Source: Cycas panzhihuaensis (lineage: Eukaryota; Cycadophyta). From it: a stretch of 64,000 bases of DNA. The translations under genes and the position numbers were made by a program. Positions 1 through 12,042 of this stretch are shown piece after piece (the stretch's first letter is position 1; every line of letters starts with the position of its first letter). The notes beneath the pieces are model-generated. The model ran no database searches. It was not told the DNA's origin and worked only from the letters and a program-made list of their open reading frames with translations. The DNA lies in the NCBI GenBank assembly GCA_023213395.1, contig CM041465.1, forward strand, positions 76,825,741-76,889,740, read 5' to 3'.

Positions 1-1060
1 TAGTTATTGCAACAGATTCTGCTTAAAACTTGGAAGGTACATTCTTACCATGCACTATACACCTTGTCATCTTTATCAAAGTATAATTCTTCCTTTTGAT
101 TATACCATTTTATTGTGAGGTATATAGGACAATTACATCCCGTTTAATACCATGAATAAGGTTGAACTGATTAAAGGCATTATTGTCATACTCCTTTCTA
201 TTATCACTCCTTAAAATCTTTATTTTCTTATTACATTCATTCTCAACATAAGCTTTCCATTCACAAAGTCTATCAAATGTATCATACTTATTCTTACCTA
301 GGCTTTTCTATTAAAATCATCTATAAACATAAGCACATAATGAGCACTTGAAATGAAAGGATTGGGTAATGAACCTATTAAATCCGTATAAACAAGTTCC
401 AACTTCTCTTTTGCCCTTCGTGCACTATCTTTAGCAAACGGGCAATGATGGTACTTTATATACATGCATCCTTCACAAATACCCTCTGAACATTAGACAT
501 GAGATAACCCTACCACCATCTTCAGTCTATTCATTAGGTTAATGCTTCTATAGTTAAGATGACCCAACTATTTATGCCATAACTTACTCATATCATCAAC
601 ATTAGTAACAAAAGTATAAGAATCCTGTTGGGCTCTAAATTTCTCAAATACCCAAAAGTTATCTTGCACTCTCTCAGTAGCAACAATAAAGAAGTCTTTC
701 TTAAGATCCTTAACTATGCATCTATTATATTAGAGCTTAATTTTTATACCTTGCTTATATATTTTTCAAGTTAAAAGAAGATTTAGCTTCATCTTAGGCA
801 TGAAATAGATACCCTTGAACTTACCACCTATAAGTGAGATAAATCTAATACCTTCTATAGATAAAACACTAGCATCCCCAATAATCACACTAATATTACT
901 TATGCCTATATCCATGGCATTACTATTTTACTTTTGATATGTGATATCTTTAAGTGCTTAAATCTAGGATCTAATAGTCTTTCTAGTTTGACTCAGATAA
1001 CAACATTAAAATCCTAATATAATATTCAACTACACTCTTTCCCTTACCATCTTAGTTTGT
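1..1060 (-). pseudogene. Copia element A: protease to integrase remnant, cut by window edge
   Basis: Read on the minus strand, this is the pol half of a Ty1/copia polyprotein. A protease C-terminal stretch lies near 780-900. A GAG-pre-integrase segment near 480-600 has a WH-x6-H pattern (KLWHK, LGHLN) and a later C-x2-C-type region. The integrase core follows, with the first Asp in YTDLIG, the IDDF box, and the second Asp in RSDNRKEY. The sequence leaves the window before the catalytic Glu, so reverse transcriptase and RNase H are not visible. Several stops interrupt it, including one inside the pre-integrase where WHK is followed by TAG. The family match to copia is clear; the element is dead. 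Confidence 0.8.
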
Positions 1061-1833
1061 CTTATGCTTATCTTACCTCTTGAACCAATAATTCCTTTCC
1101 CTATGGCCATTTTTCTTGTAGTAATGACACTTACCATAAACTTCTTCTTCACTTGAGAGGTCTCACCTATTTTTTATATAGACTTACCTTCTTGAATCAC
1201 ATCCTTTCTTTGAATCTTCATAACCAAAGGTTAATTTGAACTAGACCTAGTAAGCATCCCATGATGTTTCAACTTAGTATCTTTTGCTAGAATTAGGTTT
1301 TTTAAGGACTTGAATGATTCACCTTCTATAGCTTTATTACTACCATAAATAATTTAGAAGGTTCCAAATATAGCCTACAACTTTGATATATATGGCAAAA
1401 AGCAAAGCATCATCTATTGAGTTTGACTTTAGTTCATTCAATATATTCCTCAAATCAATGATCTTATTCAAGAAATCACTAGTATTATTCTTAGCATCTA
1501 TTTTCACATTCAATAAATCCATCATAAAAGCACCACACTAATTAGTTTTCTTCTTTTCAAAAGTCTCACATAGTTTAGTATAGATCTCATGTGGGGTTTC
1601 AAGGTTATGGACTAAAACTCTTTGATCTAGGTCCAAAGATAACTTAAGTAATCCTACAACTATGAATTGCCTTTCATCACCATGAACACATTCTTTTTCA
1701 TCTAAGGAAACACTCAATGAAGGAGGTTTGGTAATCTCCTAAAGTTAGTTGAACATGAGGACTAGTTCCATATTTGCCTTCCACTCATTAAATTATTTTT
1801 ATTAAAGGTAACCAACGGGGCCAACTTCTCCAT
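1061..1833 (-). pseudogene. Copia element A: gag remnant
   Basis: This is the capsid-like gag of element A, beginning at an ATG at 1831-1833 that opens MEKLAPLV. A 61-codon open stretch (1340-1525) carries a UBN2-type gag helix with the motif NSIDDALLF, nearly the same as in element F further right, so A and F are the same family. The zinc knuckle at about 1095-1135 has kept its first Cys and the His, but the second and fourth Cys positions are Tyr. Frameshifts and stops occur throughout. No 5' LTR or primer-binding site could be placed to its right. Confidence 0.75.
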
Positions 1834-3329
1834 GGCTTACTAGAACAATAAACCAAGAACCTAAAACCAATGTCTGACAAGTAAAATTCCCTTAAACAAC
1901 AGTCTATTTAATCACCTAATGTGTAACACTACCCTGATAATCACTTAACACAAAACAAGTCAATGAATTGCTAAAAAAACCAATTTGAACTCCACAAGTT
2001 TGACTGCAAAACACACTATTTAAAAAAATTAAATATCCACTCCTCTGAATCAATGTAAACAATGCAGTGATAATAATACCTCTATTTTTACCTAAAAATA
2101 ATTATGTAATAATAATAAAAAAAAACCCCTCTTTATTGATAAGAAATGCACAATGAAAATTTTTGATCATGTAACAATATTTATACTGCAACATTACCCA
2201 ACCAGTCTTCTTCAATACCCAAACATATTACCTTATTCATGATGCCTTTATCTTTATATAAATACACACTAAAACTTTATACCTTAAAGTTGGCAAAGCA
2301 TATATAAAAAAGGTGATTCAAGACTTTGAAAATAAAGTGATATAAAAAATATTAAAGAGATAATAACTGCCCATTATCAAAGTCAATTTATTAATGATGA
2401 AATACCAAAATTGACTTTTTAAGAAATGACATTGCATAAAATAATATTAACAGTTGGCAACTATATGCAGAATATATTTAGCATTTGCGACAATGTAAAT
2501 GCATCAAAATAATACCACATGCTATATAAATCAACTATGATTGATCGAGTGACTACATTCAAGCCATACAAAGGCAAAACGTGCCTTTCACATACAAAAA
2601 ACAAACAACAGTACTGATAATATTTTCTAAAAATGATTGTTGTATCATCAACCTTCTATGTTAACTTATAAACAGACAAAAGCAATTAATAATATATATA
2701 ATGCACATGCAAATCACTCAAAATAGTGTAGTCAAAGGGGTGTTGGTATTTAAAATAGTGACATAATTTACATTCATGTAGCTTGAGAACAAGTAGGGTA
2801 AAGCATACAATATTAAAACGATAAGAGAATACCTTGATGATTGAGTTAGAAAATTAAGATTATGAGCCTTGTAATATTCAGACAGTTCCCTTGCTAGCTA
2901 ATGTTATCTCTTTCATCATCTTTATATAATTCAATAGCCCAACGTACTGGTTATAAGCCAACACCCACTCTCTATGGAGTGTTCAATCATCTCATGAATG
3001 TCAAATCTCTCGATCAGCTTCAATTTGGTAGAAAATAAGACTCTTGCCTAACACCTGAGTAAACAAAGGTTATATCTATAGAACCAAGGGCACCAACATT
3101 GTTTCACATTTGAATACCTATATAAAATAACTGTGCACTCCTCTACACACCTCCAAGAATCAAGGAGTTCTTGTAAAACAGATAATAGAAGCAATGAGGG
3201 GTGTGCACATGATCATTGCACCCTGTAGCTCACCTAGTGGTTGTGTACTACCATGAGCTCTTATACTATGGTAGAAACACCGAATAACCAGATAAAGTAT
3301 GTATACAATAAGCAAATCAGGAATAAGTA
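1834..3329. other. Gene-free AT-rich stretch between elements A and B
   Basis: No coding pattern recognised on either strand. It probably includes the leader of element A. No tRNA-Met primer-binding site was found, so no boundary can be set. Confidence 0.5.
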
Positions 3330-3334
3330 TGTAG

Positions 3335-3657
3335 TAGAGGGATAATAACCATCCCCGACATATGTGTGCACGCACCTAGGGCCCCCAAAAGCCACCTAGA
3401 GCTGCCTAAAGCCCACCGAAGCCAACATGCAACTATTTGTGAGTATACTAAGGTAAGTATTATGTTTATTTTATTTATTTTATTATTATTATTTTTAATT
3501 ATCAGTTAAAGGTATTTACTGCCTCCCTAAAACTATTTATACTATGGGGATACCTCCATGGTGTTTTTTAACACTGCCAACTATTCAGAAATGGATATTA
3601 ACTCAAATATGGATTCTACTTTATAATCTATGACTTGCTCTACTCCTTACACTTTCA
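3335..3657 (+). repeat. 5' LTR of copia B
   Basis: It aligns end to end with 11715-12037, sharing blocks such as CACCTAGGGCCCC, GTGAGTATAC and AACTATTTATACTATGG. It ends in CA; its first bases read TAGAGGG where the other copy has TGTTGGG, so the terminal TG is mutated. Confidence 0.92.
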
Positions 3658-3659
3658 TT

Positions 3660-3671
3660 TGGTAGCAGAGC
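3660..3671 (+). promoter_or_regulatory. Primer-binding site of copia B
   Basis: TGGTAGCAGAGC lies 2 bp after the LTR end. It differs by one base from the usual initiator tRNA-Met site TGGTATCAGAGC and fixes the plus orientation. Confidence 0.85.
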
Positions 3672-6600
3672 ACTAATCTACCTTCATAATAAGTAAATAT
3701 TTAATGCTACATCACTTTTATATAGGTTTATTAATATTTTTATATAGTTTTTTATTAGTATTTGGTTATAATTAATACATATGCTCCATTTAATCAGCAT
3801 TTCATTAGTTTTTTGTAGCTATAGTATGCGTATTCATCCCAACAATCATTTGGTATAATTATTTTAAAGTTTTGTTTGATATTTTAAAAGATTTTAATCA
3901 ATTTTTATTAACTTTTTAAAGGATTTTTTATGTTCCTGAACTTTAGCAGGCTGGTCTGATCTCTACACAACTTAGAACCACACAAAGTGACCACTTGTGA
4001 GATTCATCTTTGAGTCTTCTATGCTCTAGAAAATACAGTTTGAAAAACTCACTCCTATGGTGAGTTATAGCTCCTAAAACCCTAATGTATCTCGCTATCT
4101 ACTGAAACCCCATGCATTAAAGTTAAAATTATTTTGTTTGGCTTTGTTTGTCACTAGTTTTCTCTAAAACTTGGTAGCAAGGTATTTTCAAGCCTTTAGA
4201 ATTTGTTCGTGATATTTTTTTAGCCTTATTTTAGTCGTATGACCCCTGCACCCTCCATGGTTTATCGATATTTGGCAATCTTGTTCTCAGTTTGTAATTA
4301 TCTATTTCTCATGAAATTTTAGGGGCCATAGGCATTAGCAACAAGCTACCCCTCAAATTTTATCATATTTTGTGGCCCTAGTGAGAAGATCAAGCTCCCA
4401 GAGTGACCATTATCTGTGCACCCTCTGTTCATGTCATTTTTTAATATTATATATTAAAAAATCATTTTTTTGAGAATATCTCTCATTGATCTTATCTCCA
4501 AATATGTGGCACCCCCTCCAACAATAGTCTTGATCAATTATAAGGCTGTTAAGATCAATTTTTTAATGACAAAATCATTTATGTGTCCTTTGTCCACCAT
4601 GTGATTTGTATGAGCTATTTTTCCATAAAAAATCTCTTTTTTTTTGCTAATTTTTTCTTTAATATCCTCTGTGGGTCTGTGGCACCCCCCTTTGCATTAA
4701 TCTAGATTGATTTTAGACATTTTTTTCATCTATTTTGAATGATAATAGTTACCTCTGTGTGTCACTATCTTTACAACTGTCAAAATTTCATTCAAAATTT
4801 TATTTTTTTCAAAGGTTTGATCTTAACTTAATTGAATTTGAAATTGATTTAGAATCTAGCACTTTATTTTGGGCTTAGCTTACTCAAATCAGCCAGCCCC
4901 TGGTCCCATTTGGTCTCCACATGACCATGATCTTTGACAGACCCCAAATATCATTAAGTTCGTTTAAATTTTTTTGTATTTTCAAAAAGTATATTAGTTA
5001 TTTGATAATTTTTTAAGATCTCGAGCCCCCTTAGGATTATATTCATCGGTTCCATGGCTCCTCATGTAACCAACATCCTATTACAAAAGGGGCTAAACCT
5101 CAATATATACATATTTTTGTTGTTTGACTTTTTACCTAAAGAAGATTGTTTACATTTTCGACCATATCTTAGTGATGGGGAGTTGGTTTTTCATTCTACT
5201 AGACTCATTGGATTCCTGACTCAGAGATCTATAGTTTGGAGTCCTTATTTTCTTGATTTGAGCCATTATTTATAGAGTTTGATCAAGTTGAAGTTGACCT
5301 TCATTTATTACTCATATTTCATTAGCCATAAATAGGTCTTTTTATCATTTCCTTAATAACTTGAGTTCTACAACTCTATTTCTCAAGCAATCTAAATCGT
5401 TGGAAATGATTTTTAGAGCTCTTCACAATAGAATATGTTTCATCTTATTTTGACATCATTTTATAGGTCATTGATATCCCTCAAGTGAAGGCTCTGTTTT
5501 GATCCTAATTGGACACTTTTAGAGATATTTTGAGCCAAATTTTCTTTCCAACTAAATATATTTGACTAATATTTATATATTAACTAATTATTGATGATGT
5601 TTGCTAGTGTTTATAAGATTTATAAGCTATTTTGCATCCTTTTAATAGCCTTTTTATCTTTTGGAGCAGTAGAAGCTCTATTTAGACCAAAAACCATAAA
5701 CAGGTACATCTTATCTTATTATTTTCTTTCCATTACATCTAAAAGTAAATCTAAGTGACTTTTTTACTTGTTTAAGAAGTTTTCTTTGAGTGTTTATGCT
5801 TATTTAAAACTATTTACCTTCTTCAATACTTTAAAAGGTACACCTTGTTTACAAAAGAATCCAACTAAAGAGCTCACTTTTATTTTACTTACATTACATC
5901 TAAAAGAACTTTACAAGCAATCTTATGTACTTTGAGCTCATTATTCCATAAGTTGAAGGAACTTTTATTTGCATTAAGGCCCTCATATCTCTTAAAATTA
6001 TGTAAGTATATCATTGCATAAGTTATTGGTATAGTTTTGATTCTTTCAAGTTTTAAGGCTCCTTTTATTCAAGGATATCATTGTACCTTTATTTATATCA
6101 TCTTGTATTATAAGGTCTCTTATATGCATCATTGTTGAAAAGATTATAAGCCATTTATATTAATCATTTTAGAAAAGGATTATAAGTTTTGTCTTTATTT
6201 CTTAAAAAAACTCATTAGTTTTAAATGTTGATTAGCTATCTTGATTGAAAGAATATTCAAAGATTGAAGGGCTCATCTCCTTAATTGAAAGAGTATTTGA
6301 GCATTTGAAAAGAGCATCTCCTTGATTAAAAGGGTATTTAGGCATTTGAAAAGGTATATCTTATTAGTTGAAAGAGTATTTGAGCATTTGAAAATATCAT
6401 CTCCTTGATTCACTTACTTATAGATTGTTATTGACTTATTGAAAGTGAATGCATTCTCATTGAAAGCTGATTTACCTTTTTAAAGAGTTTCTTTTTCTGA
6501 AAGATAAAGATTGCATAAGAAAATCTTGCTTGTATTTCTTTGTTAAGATATCTTCACATTAAGGCATTCAATTGAAAAACTATATATATATCTTTCAGCT

Positions 6601-7467
6601 TTCTTTCTTTCTAAGCAAGTTATTTTATTATTCAAGGAGAATTTTTTAAAATTTAAGGAGAATAATTGCATACTTACATCTATTCAAAGGAAATAGTTTA
6701 ATCTTTAATTTTATTTCTCATAGTGAGTTGATTCTAAAGTATTGATTATATTTTCATTTATAATTATATTTAGTCCTACTTATTTTAAGTTCATTTATTT
6801 CTTAATATCAAAGGGAATATTTTATTGTTTAATAAAGACCATACCTAATATTTATTATTCTCACATTAAACAAGATAATCACCTGAATAAACTACCTATT
6901 GTTTTAGCCTTACAAGGGAAACGATTAGAACCCCTGAAGTTACCACCACACACACATCTTTGGCCTACTCATATTATATGAGGAACGTCACTAGCTATCA
7001 TGTCCATTAGGTAAAAGGCTGAGGTGTAGAACCTATCTATATTTAGAGTTTAGAGACCAAGGCTAGACCTAGAGAGGGTGAGTACCTTGGTTAGCAACGC
7101 CGTCACTACTAGATCTGTTGCTAGGCATAAGACCAATGCAGGTAGACACACAAATCAAGGGGGTTTTGACACCTTCTTAGTAACTTATGTATTAAGGTAT
7201 ATTGATCCTAGAGCTCAAGTAACGATATATTAGGTCCTTGGTTTGCTACTTGTAGGCAGGCGCCACTAGACATGATAAAAATTGAAGGCTTCCCTTGGAG
7301 ACACTTAGACTTAGAGCCTAGAAACCTTTGTAGGGACTAAGACACTCATTAAACACTTAGGAAAACTTTATAACTTTATTTTCACTTAAATTTTTAAACC
7401 TTATTTAGAAATTATATCTTCAAGGGTATTCTTATTAAAGGACTTAGCAAAACCTAGTTAAGACATA
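3672..7467 (+). other. Long leader of copia B
   Basis: 3.8 kb between primer-binding site and gag without a recognised gene. Short open frames of up to 79 codons look random. It includes the imperfect tandem repeat near 6237-6420. A degenerate nested insertion that I cannot see is possible. Confidence 0.5.
6237..6420. repeat. Imperfect tandem repeat in the leader of copia B
   Basis: Three to four copies of a unit of roughly 45-50 bp built on TGAAAGAGTATTTGAGCATT and CATCTCCTTGATT. The copies are diverged by substitutions and small indels. Confidence 0.75.
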
Positions 7468-8580
7468 ATGGCATCCAACTTTGGTAATATGATTATCCCC
7501 AAATGATGGTTCTAATTTTCTAAATTATAGTAGGAGGATGAGACCAATCCTCATAGATAACGAAATGTGGGATATTATGAAAATAGGGCCTACTAAATTA
7601 GGGCAAAACCTAATAGATCTTGAGAAGCTAACATATAAAGCAAATGCTAAAAAAGATAATGAAGTGCACTTACATTGATATTTTGTACATTTAAAGACCA
7701 TATATTTCAAAGAGTCAGTGAATCAGTAACATCCAAAGAGGATTTGAATACTTTGTAGTTGACTTATAAAGGGGTTGTCTCATCAAAATTACAGACCCTA
7801 AGAAGTAAATTTGAGAATCTTAGGATGATGTTAAATAAATCTGTAATTGATTTTATGACAAAGGTACAAGACATGGTCAATTAAATGAGATCACTTGGGG
7901 TTACTTTGACTGAACAAAAAGTAGTTAAATAAATCTTAAGATGCATTAGTATTATTAAGAGATTTAAAATATTAGCTACTAGCATTGATGTATCAAAAGA
8001 CTTAAGTGTATTGAAAACAGAGCAACTAAGTACCCTCTTGAGGGTAGTTGAGAAACAACAAAATACTAATGAATCTCTTGAACATGCTTTTGCTACTAAA
8101 ATATGAATACAATCTAATTCTCAAATGGGTACCTGTAAGACTAGGGATCAATCCCTAAAAGGAAGAAATAGGAACCCTAGATAAAATGTGTATTAAGACA
8201 GACAACCTAAATATCAAGCTCCATACCAAAGAAGACAAGGAGCTAATCTAAGGAATACTAGCCATGATAGGTACCAAAGGCAAGAAAGAAATTATGGGAC
8301 AAGTCAATATTATCCAAATTATCAACGTGACATACCACATCAAAGGACTAATCTCACTTATCTAAATAACAAACAAATAGAGACTCAAGCTCCATTCCTA
8401 GAAAGGAGGATACCATCTTATGTTGATAGGTCCTATCCTTGTAGCAAGAGCCTAAGTTTTAGAAGAAGAGATTCATCTTATTATACCTTTTGCAATCATG
8501 TTAGCCATACGAAAGACAAATGCTTTGCTAAATATGGTCCACTAAATAAGGGAAGTGCCAATACTATTATGAAAGTAAGA
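7468..8580 (+). pseudogene. Copia B gag
   Basis: The frame opens with ATG at 7468 (MASNFGNMIIP), a typical copia gag N-terminus, followed by a DUF4219/UBN2-like region (WDIM, later a run of helices). The zinc knuckle at about 8477-8521 reads C-x4-H-x4-C with the first Cys replaced by Tyr (TAT). Stops occur about every 30-60 codons and the frame changes more than once. The product would have formed the particle shell and bound RNA; this copy cannot. Confidence 0.8.
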
Positions 8581-9890
8581 TAGGATAATCATATTTTTCT
8601 ATCTATTTTTATTGCCCATAGAGATAAGGATGATAGTTAGTACGCTAATTCAAGTTGTTCCACTTACATGACATACAAAGAGTATCTATTAAGTACTTTA
8701 GACAGAACAAAAAAGGGATCAATTATGTTTGGTGATGATACCTCCCATAAGTCCATTGAAAGAGGCAATATAGTGTTACAAACAGAATCAGGAAACTCTT
8801 GATACCTTGATGATGTACTTTATGTGCCAACCCTTAAGAAAAACATTCTATATGTAGGATAAATGATGGGCTAGGATTACAAGATAATATTTAATAATGG
8901 AGAATGTACTGTTAAAGATAAAAGAAGAAACAAGGCTATTGTAGCCAAAGGAAAATGACTAAGAATAGACTCTTCAAACTAATCCTTACTCTTGACAATT
9001 ATGCTTTAAAAATATCAATAAAGCTTGATAGTGACATATGGCATAAGAGATTTAGTCACTTGAGTTGCATAAGTCTAGAACTAATGAAGAGGATGGATAT
9101 GGTATATGGGTTACCATATATTCATGTTGATAAAAGTATTTGTGAAGGACGCCTTCTTAGAAAATAGCATAGGGAAAGTTTTCTAGACAATAACTATAGA
9201 GCCAATGGACCTCTCTAATTAGTATACATAGATATTTTTGGTCCTATGGATTTTCCCTCATTGGAAGGAGCTTAATATTTTATTACATTCATCGATGATT
9301 TTATAAGGAAAACATGGGTTTATTACCTTGAATTTAAGTCAAATAGTTTTCAACACTTTTTCGATTTCAAAACCTATATGGAGAGATAAAGTGGATATAA
9401 AATACTCTCTCTATAATCAGATAATTGGGGAGAGTTCATTTCAAACAAATTCAAAGCTTATTATATTCATCTTGAAATCAGGAGATAGCTTATAAATCCC
9501 CACAACCCCCAATAAAACGGTGTAATAAATATGAAGAACTGCACTATAGTCAAAATAGCTAGGTGTATGTTAAAAGATAAGAGATTAAGACATGAATTTT
9601 AGGCTGAAGCAATTCACACAACTGTCTACTTAATCAATAGGTATACCACCAAAGCACTAAGGTGGAAAACTCTTAAAGAAGCTTGGACTGGATACAAGCC
9701 TAGTATCCATCACTTAAGAGTTTTTGGATGGTTAGCCTATGCATATGTACCTAAACAAAGAGGATTCAAGCTTGATGATTGTAGCATTAAATGCATATTC
9801 ATTAGGTACAGTGATGCTCAAAATCTTACAAAGTTTATGATTCTAAATCTCAAAAGGTCATGGTGAGTCCAGATATTAAATTTCAAGAAG
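8581..9890 (+). pseudogene. Copia B protease and integrase
   Basis: The protease active-site region near 8640 reads ANSSCSTYMT where copia proteases have VDSGCSxHMT, so the catalytic Asp is Asn. The family signature YLDDVLYVPTLKKN follows. GAG-pre-integrase (DIWHKRFSHLS) lies inside an open frame at 8955-9167. The integrase core shows the first Asp in YIDIFGPM and the second in SDNWGEF, but the position of the catalytic Glu in the PQQNG-x-E motif reads NGVINMKN, so Glu is Asn. The integrase C-terminal region is recognisable from HHLRVFG onward. Both enzymes are inactive by residue loss as well as by stops. Confidence 0.83.
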
Positions 9891-10114
9891 ATGACTATTA
9901 CCACATTGATGATGCTCAAAATAAAGAGAATGGTATGATGATTAATCTTAATTCTACTAAGTCTAAATATATGCCACCTAGGCATGAATTAAGGCAAACC
10001 ATTGATATATTGAGTGGGGAGGAAACCACTTTTCAACCTCCACCACAAAGACTACCAAAATGGGTTAAAAAAAATCATGATATGAATAACATTTTGGATA
10101 ATAACTACAATTAG
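9860..10114 (+). pseudogene. Copia B integrase-to-RT linker
   Basis: An 84-codon open stretch after the integrase C-terminal motif (KVMVSPDIKF, matching the usual K-V-x-x-S-R-D-V-x-F). It is polar and low in complexity, as copia linkers are. It ends at a TAG just before the reverse transcriptase region. Confidence 0.6.
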
Positions 10115-10189
10115 AGATCTACTCGTGCACATAGGATAAACTTTGCCCTCATGAGTTAATTTATAGAAACCCACGAGCCTCAAACCTTT

Positions 10190-11150
10190 GATGAAGCTAA
10201 TACATATGCTTCTTAGAGAAAGGCAATGGAGGAAGAATATAACTCCATCATTAAAAATGATACTTAGAAATTGGTTGACTTACCTCCTAATGAAAAGGTA
10301 ATTGGTACCAAGTAGATTTATAAAACTAAGTTCTGAGCTGACAGATCAATTGATAAATATAAAGCTAGATTAGTAGCCAAAGGCTATGCACAAAGAGAAG
10401 GTATTAATTATAGTGAAACATTTGTCTCTGTTGCATGAATAGAAATCGTAAGCATGATGATGAGCTTGGCAGCTCAAATGGGATGGAATGTTTATCAAAT
10501 AGACGTCAAAAATACTTTCCTTAATAGATACATTAAAGAGGATATTTATGTCTCTTAATCCCTCAGTTTGAAGTTAGGGGAGAAGAAGACAAAGTATATA
10601 AACGTAAAAGGCACTTTACGGTTTGAAACAAGTACTCAGGGCTTGGTATTCTTACATTGACAAATACTTCAGAGATCAAGATTTTAAAAGGTCTCAATCA
10701 TACCCAAACTTGTGTATCAAAATCAAGGGAGATTTTACTCTAATTGTGGAACTCTACATAGATGACTTTGTCTACACTCGAAATGATCCCCACCTTTTGT
10801 AAACCTTTAAGGAAGCCATGTGTAAAGAATTTGAAATGATAAATTTGGGATTAATGCATTACTTCCTAGGTTTGGAAGTATGGCAGGATGAAAATGACAT
10901 CTTCATCTCTCAAAGGAAGTACATATTGGACTTATTATGAAAGTTCAAGATGACCGATTGCAAACCTTTAGTAACTTTAGCTGAAATTGGGATCAAACTA
11001 TATAAACTTGATGATTCTGCACCTGTTGATCCTACACTTTACAGATAGTTAATTGGTAGTTTGATTTACTTAACTTCTACTTGATCGAATATCATACATT
11101 CAGTTAACGTAGTAACTAGATTTATGCAAGACCCCAAGACTACTCACTGA
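10190..11150 (+). pseudogene. Copia B reverse transcriptase
   Basis: RVT_2-type reverse transcriptase. Visible blocks in order: the N-terminal AMEEEYNSI, a [15 protein letters not shown] block, then QIDVKNTFLN with its catalytic Asp, and the palm box ELYIDDFVYT, where both Asp remain. Several TAG and TGA codons interrupt the frame, and frameshifts lie between the blocks, for example around 10560-10640. The order and spacing match copia pol, so the domain is nearly full length but untranslatable. Confidence 0.82.
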
Positions 11151-11199
11151 TAACTAGTGAAAAGGATTCTACGATATCTCAAAGGCACTATAGAATATA

Positions 11200-11690
11200 A
11201 GTTACATTATGTAGCTTCACTAAATTTCATATTGTCATGATATACAAATTCAGATTGGGCAGGTGACATTGACGACATAAAATCTACTTTAGGTTACACT
11301 TTTAGTATAGGTTCAATAGCCATAGCTTGGAGCACCAAGAAGCAAAATATCGTTTCTTTATCTATAGCTAAAGTAGAATATAAAGTAGCAGTCTCTGGCA
11401 CATCTAAAATAATTTGGCTTTGATGAGTTCTACAAGACTTTCAAATTGAACATAAGGGACCAACTAAAATACAGTGTGATAATCGAAGTACTATTCAAAT
11501 GACCCATAATCATGTATTTCATGGAAAAACAAAGCACATAGAAACTTAGCACTACTTCATCAAAAAATTAGTTCAAGCAGGTGAGATCGAGTTGGTATAT
11601 TGCAGTACATAAGATCAAACAATAGATATATTTACAAAGGTATTGGGAAAGATCAAATTTCACAAATTCAAGGACAAGCTTGGAGTTATA
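11200..11690 (+). pseudogene. Copia B RNase H
   Basis: The last pol domain. The frame shows SIAKVEYK where copia RNase H has S-x-A-E-A-E-Y, so one acidic residue is Lys. The tail runs through KTKHIET, a stop, HYFIKKLV and DIFTKVLGKIKF, the standard copia polyprotein end. It stops about 15 bp before the purine tract. Confidence 0.82.
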
Positions 11691-11702
11691 TACAATGGCC
11701 AT

Positions 11703-11714
11703 TATGGAGGAGAA
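11703..11714 (+). promoter_or_regulatory. Polypurine tract of copia B
   Basis: TATGGAGGAGAA lies directly against the TG that opens the 3' LTR, where the plus-strand DNA primer is expected. Confidence 0.75.
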
Positions 11715-12037
11715 TGTTGGGATACTGGCCATCCTCAACATGTGTGTGCATACACCTAGGGCCCCTAAAAGCCACCTAGAGCTATCTAAAGCCTACCAGA
11801 GCTGACATGTAGCCATTTGTGAGTATACCAAGGTAAGTATTATGTTTATTTTACTTAAATTATTATTATTATTTTGAATTGTTAGGTAGAGATGTTTACT
11901 GCCTTCCTAAAACTATTTATACTATGGAGATACCTCCCTGGTGTTTTTTAACACCGCTAACTATTCGAAAGTGGATATTAACTCAAATATGGATTCCACT
12001 TTACAATCTATGGCCTGATCTACTCCTCGTGCCTTCA
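11715..12037 (+). repeat. 3' LTR of copia B
   Basis: 323 bp, opening TGTTGGGATA and ending TTCA, then the target duplication TGTAG. It is the same length as the 5' LTR with scattered substitutions, so the insertion is old. Confidence 0.93.
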
Positions 12038-12042
12038 TGTAG

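Larger units (their letters stand above)
3335..12037 (+). mobile_element. Copia LTR retrotransposon B, full-length but degenerate
   Basis: This is a complete LTR retrotransposon by structure: two aligned 323 bp LTRs, a primer-binding site after the left LTR, gag-pol in copia order (gag, protease, integrase, reverse transcriptase, RNase H), a purine tract before the right LTR, and a 5 bp target-site duplication TGTAG on both sides (3330-3334 and 12038-12042). Coding starts only at 7468, so the leader is about 3.8 kb, far longer than usual for copia. Stops and frameshifts are spread over the whole coding region, several of them TAG where family members have Trp. It cannot encode its own proteins. 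Confidence in the boundaries is high because LTR length and TSD agree. Confidence 0.93.
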
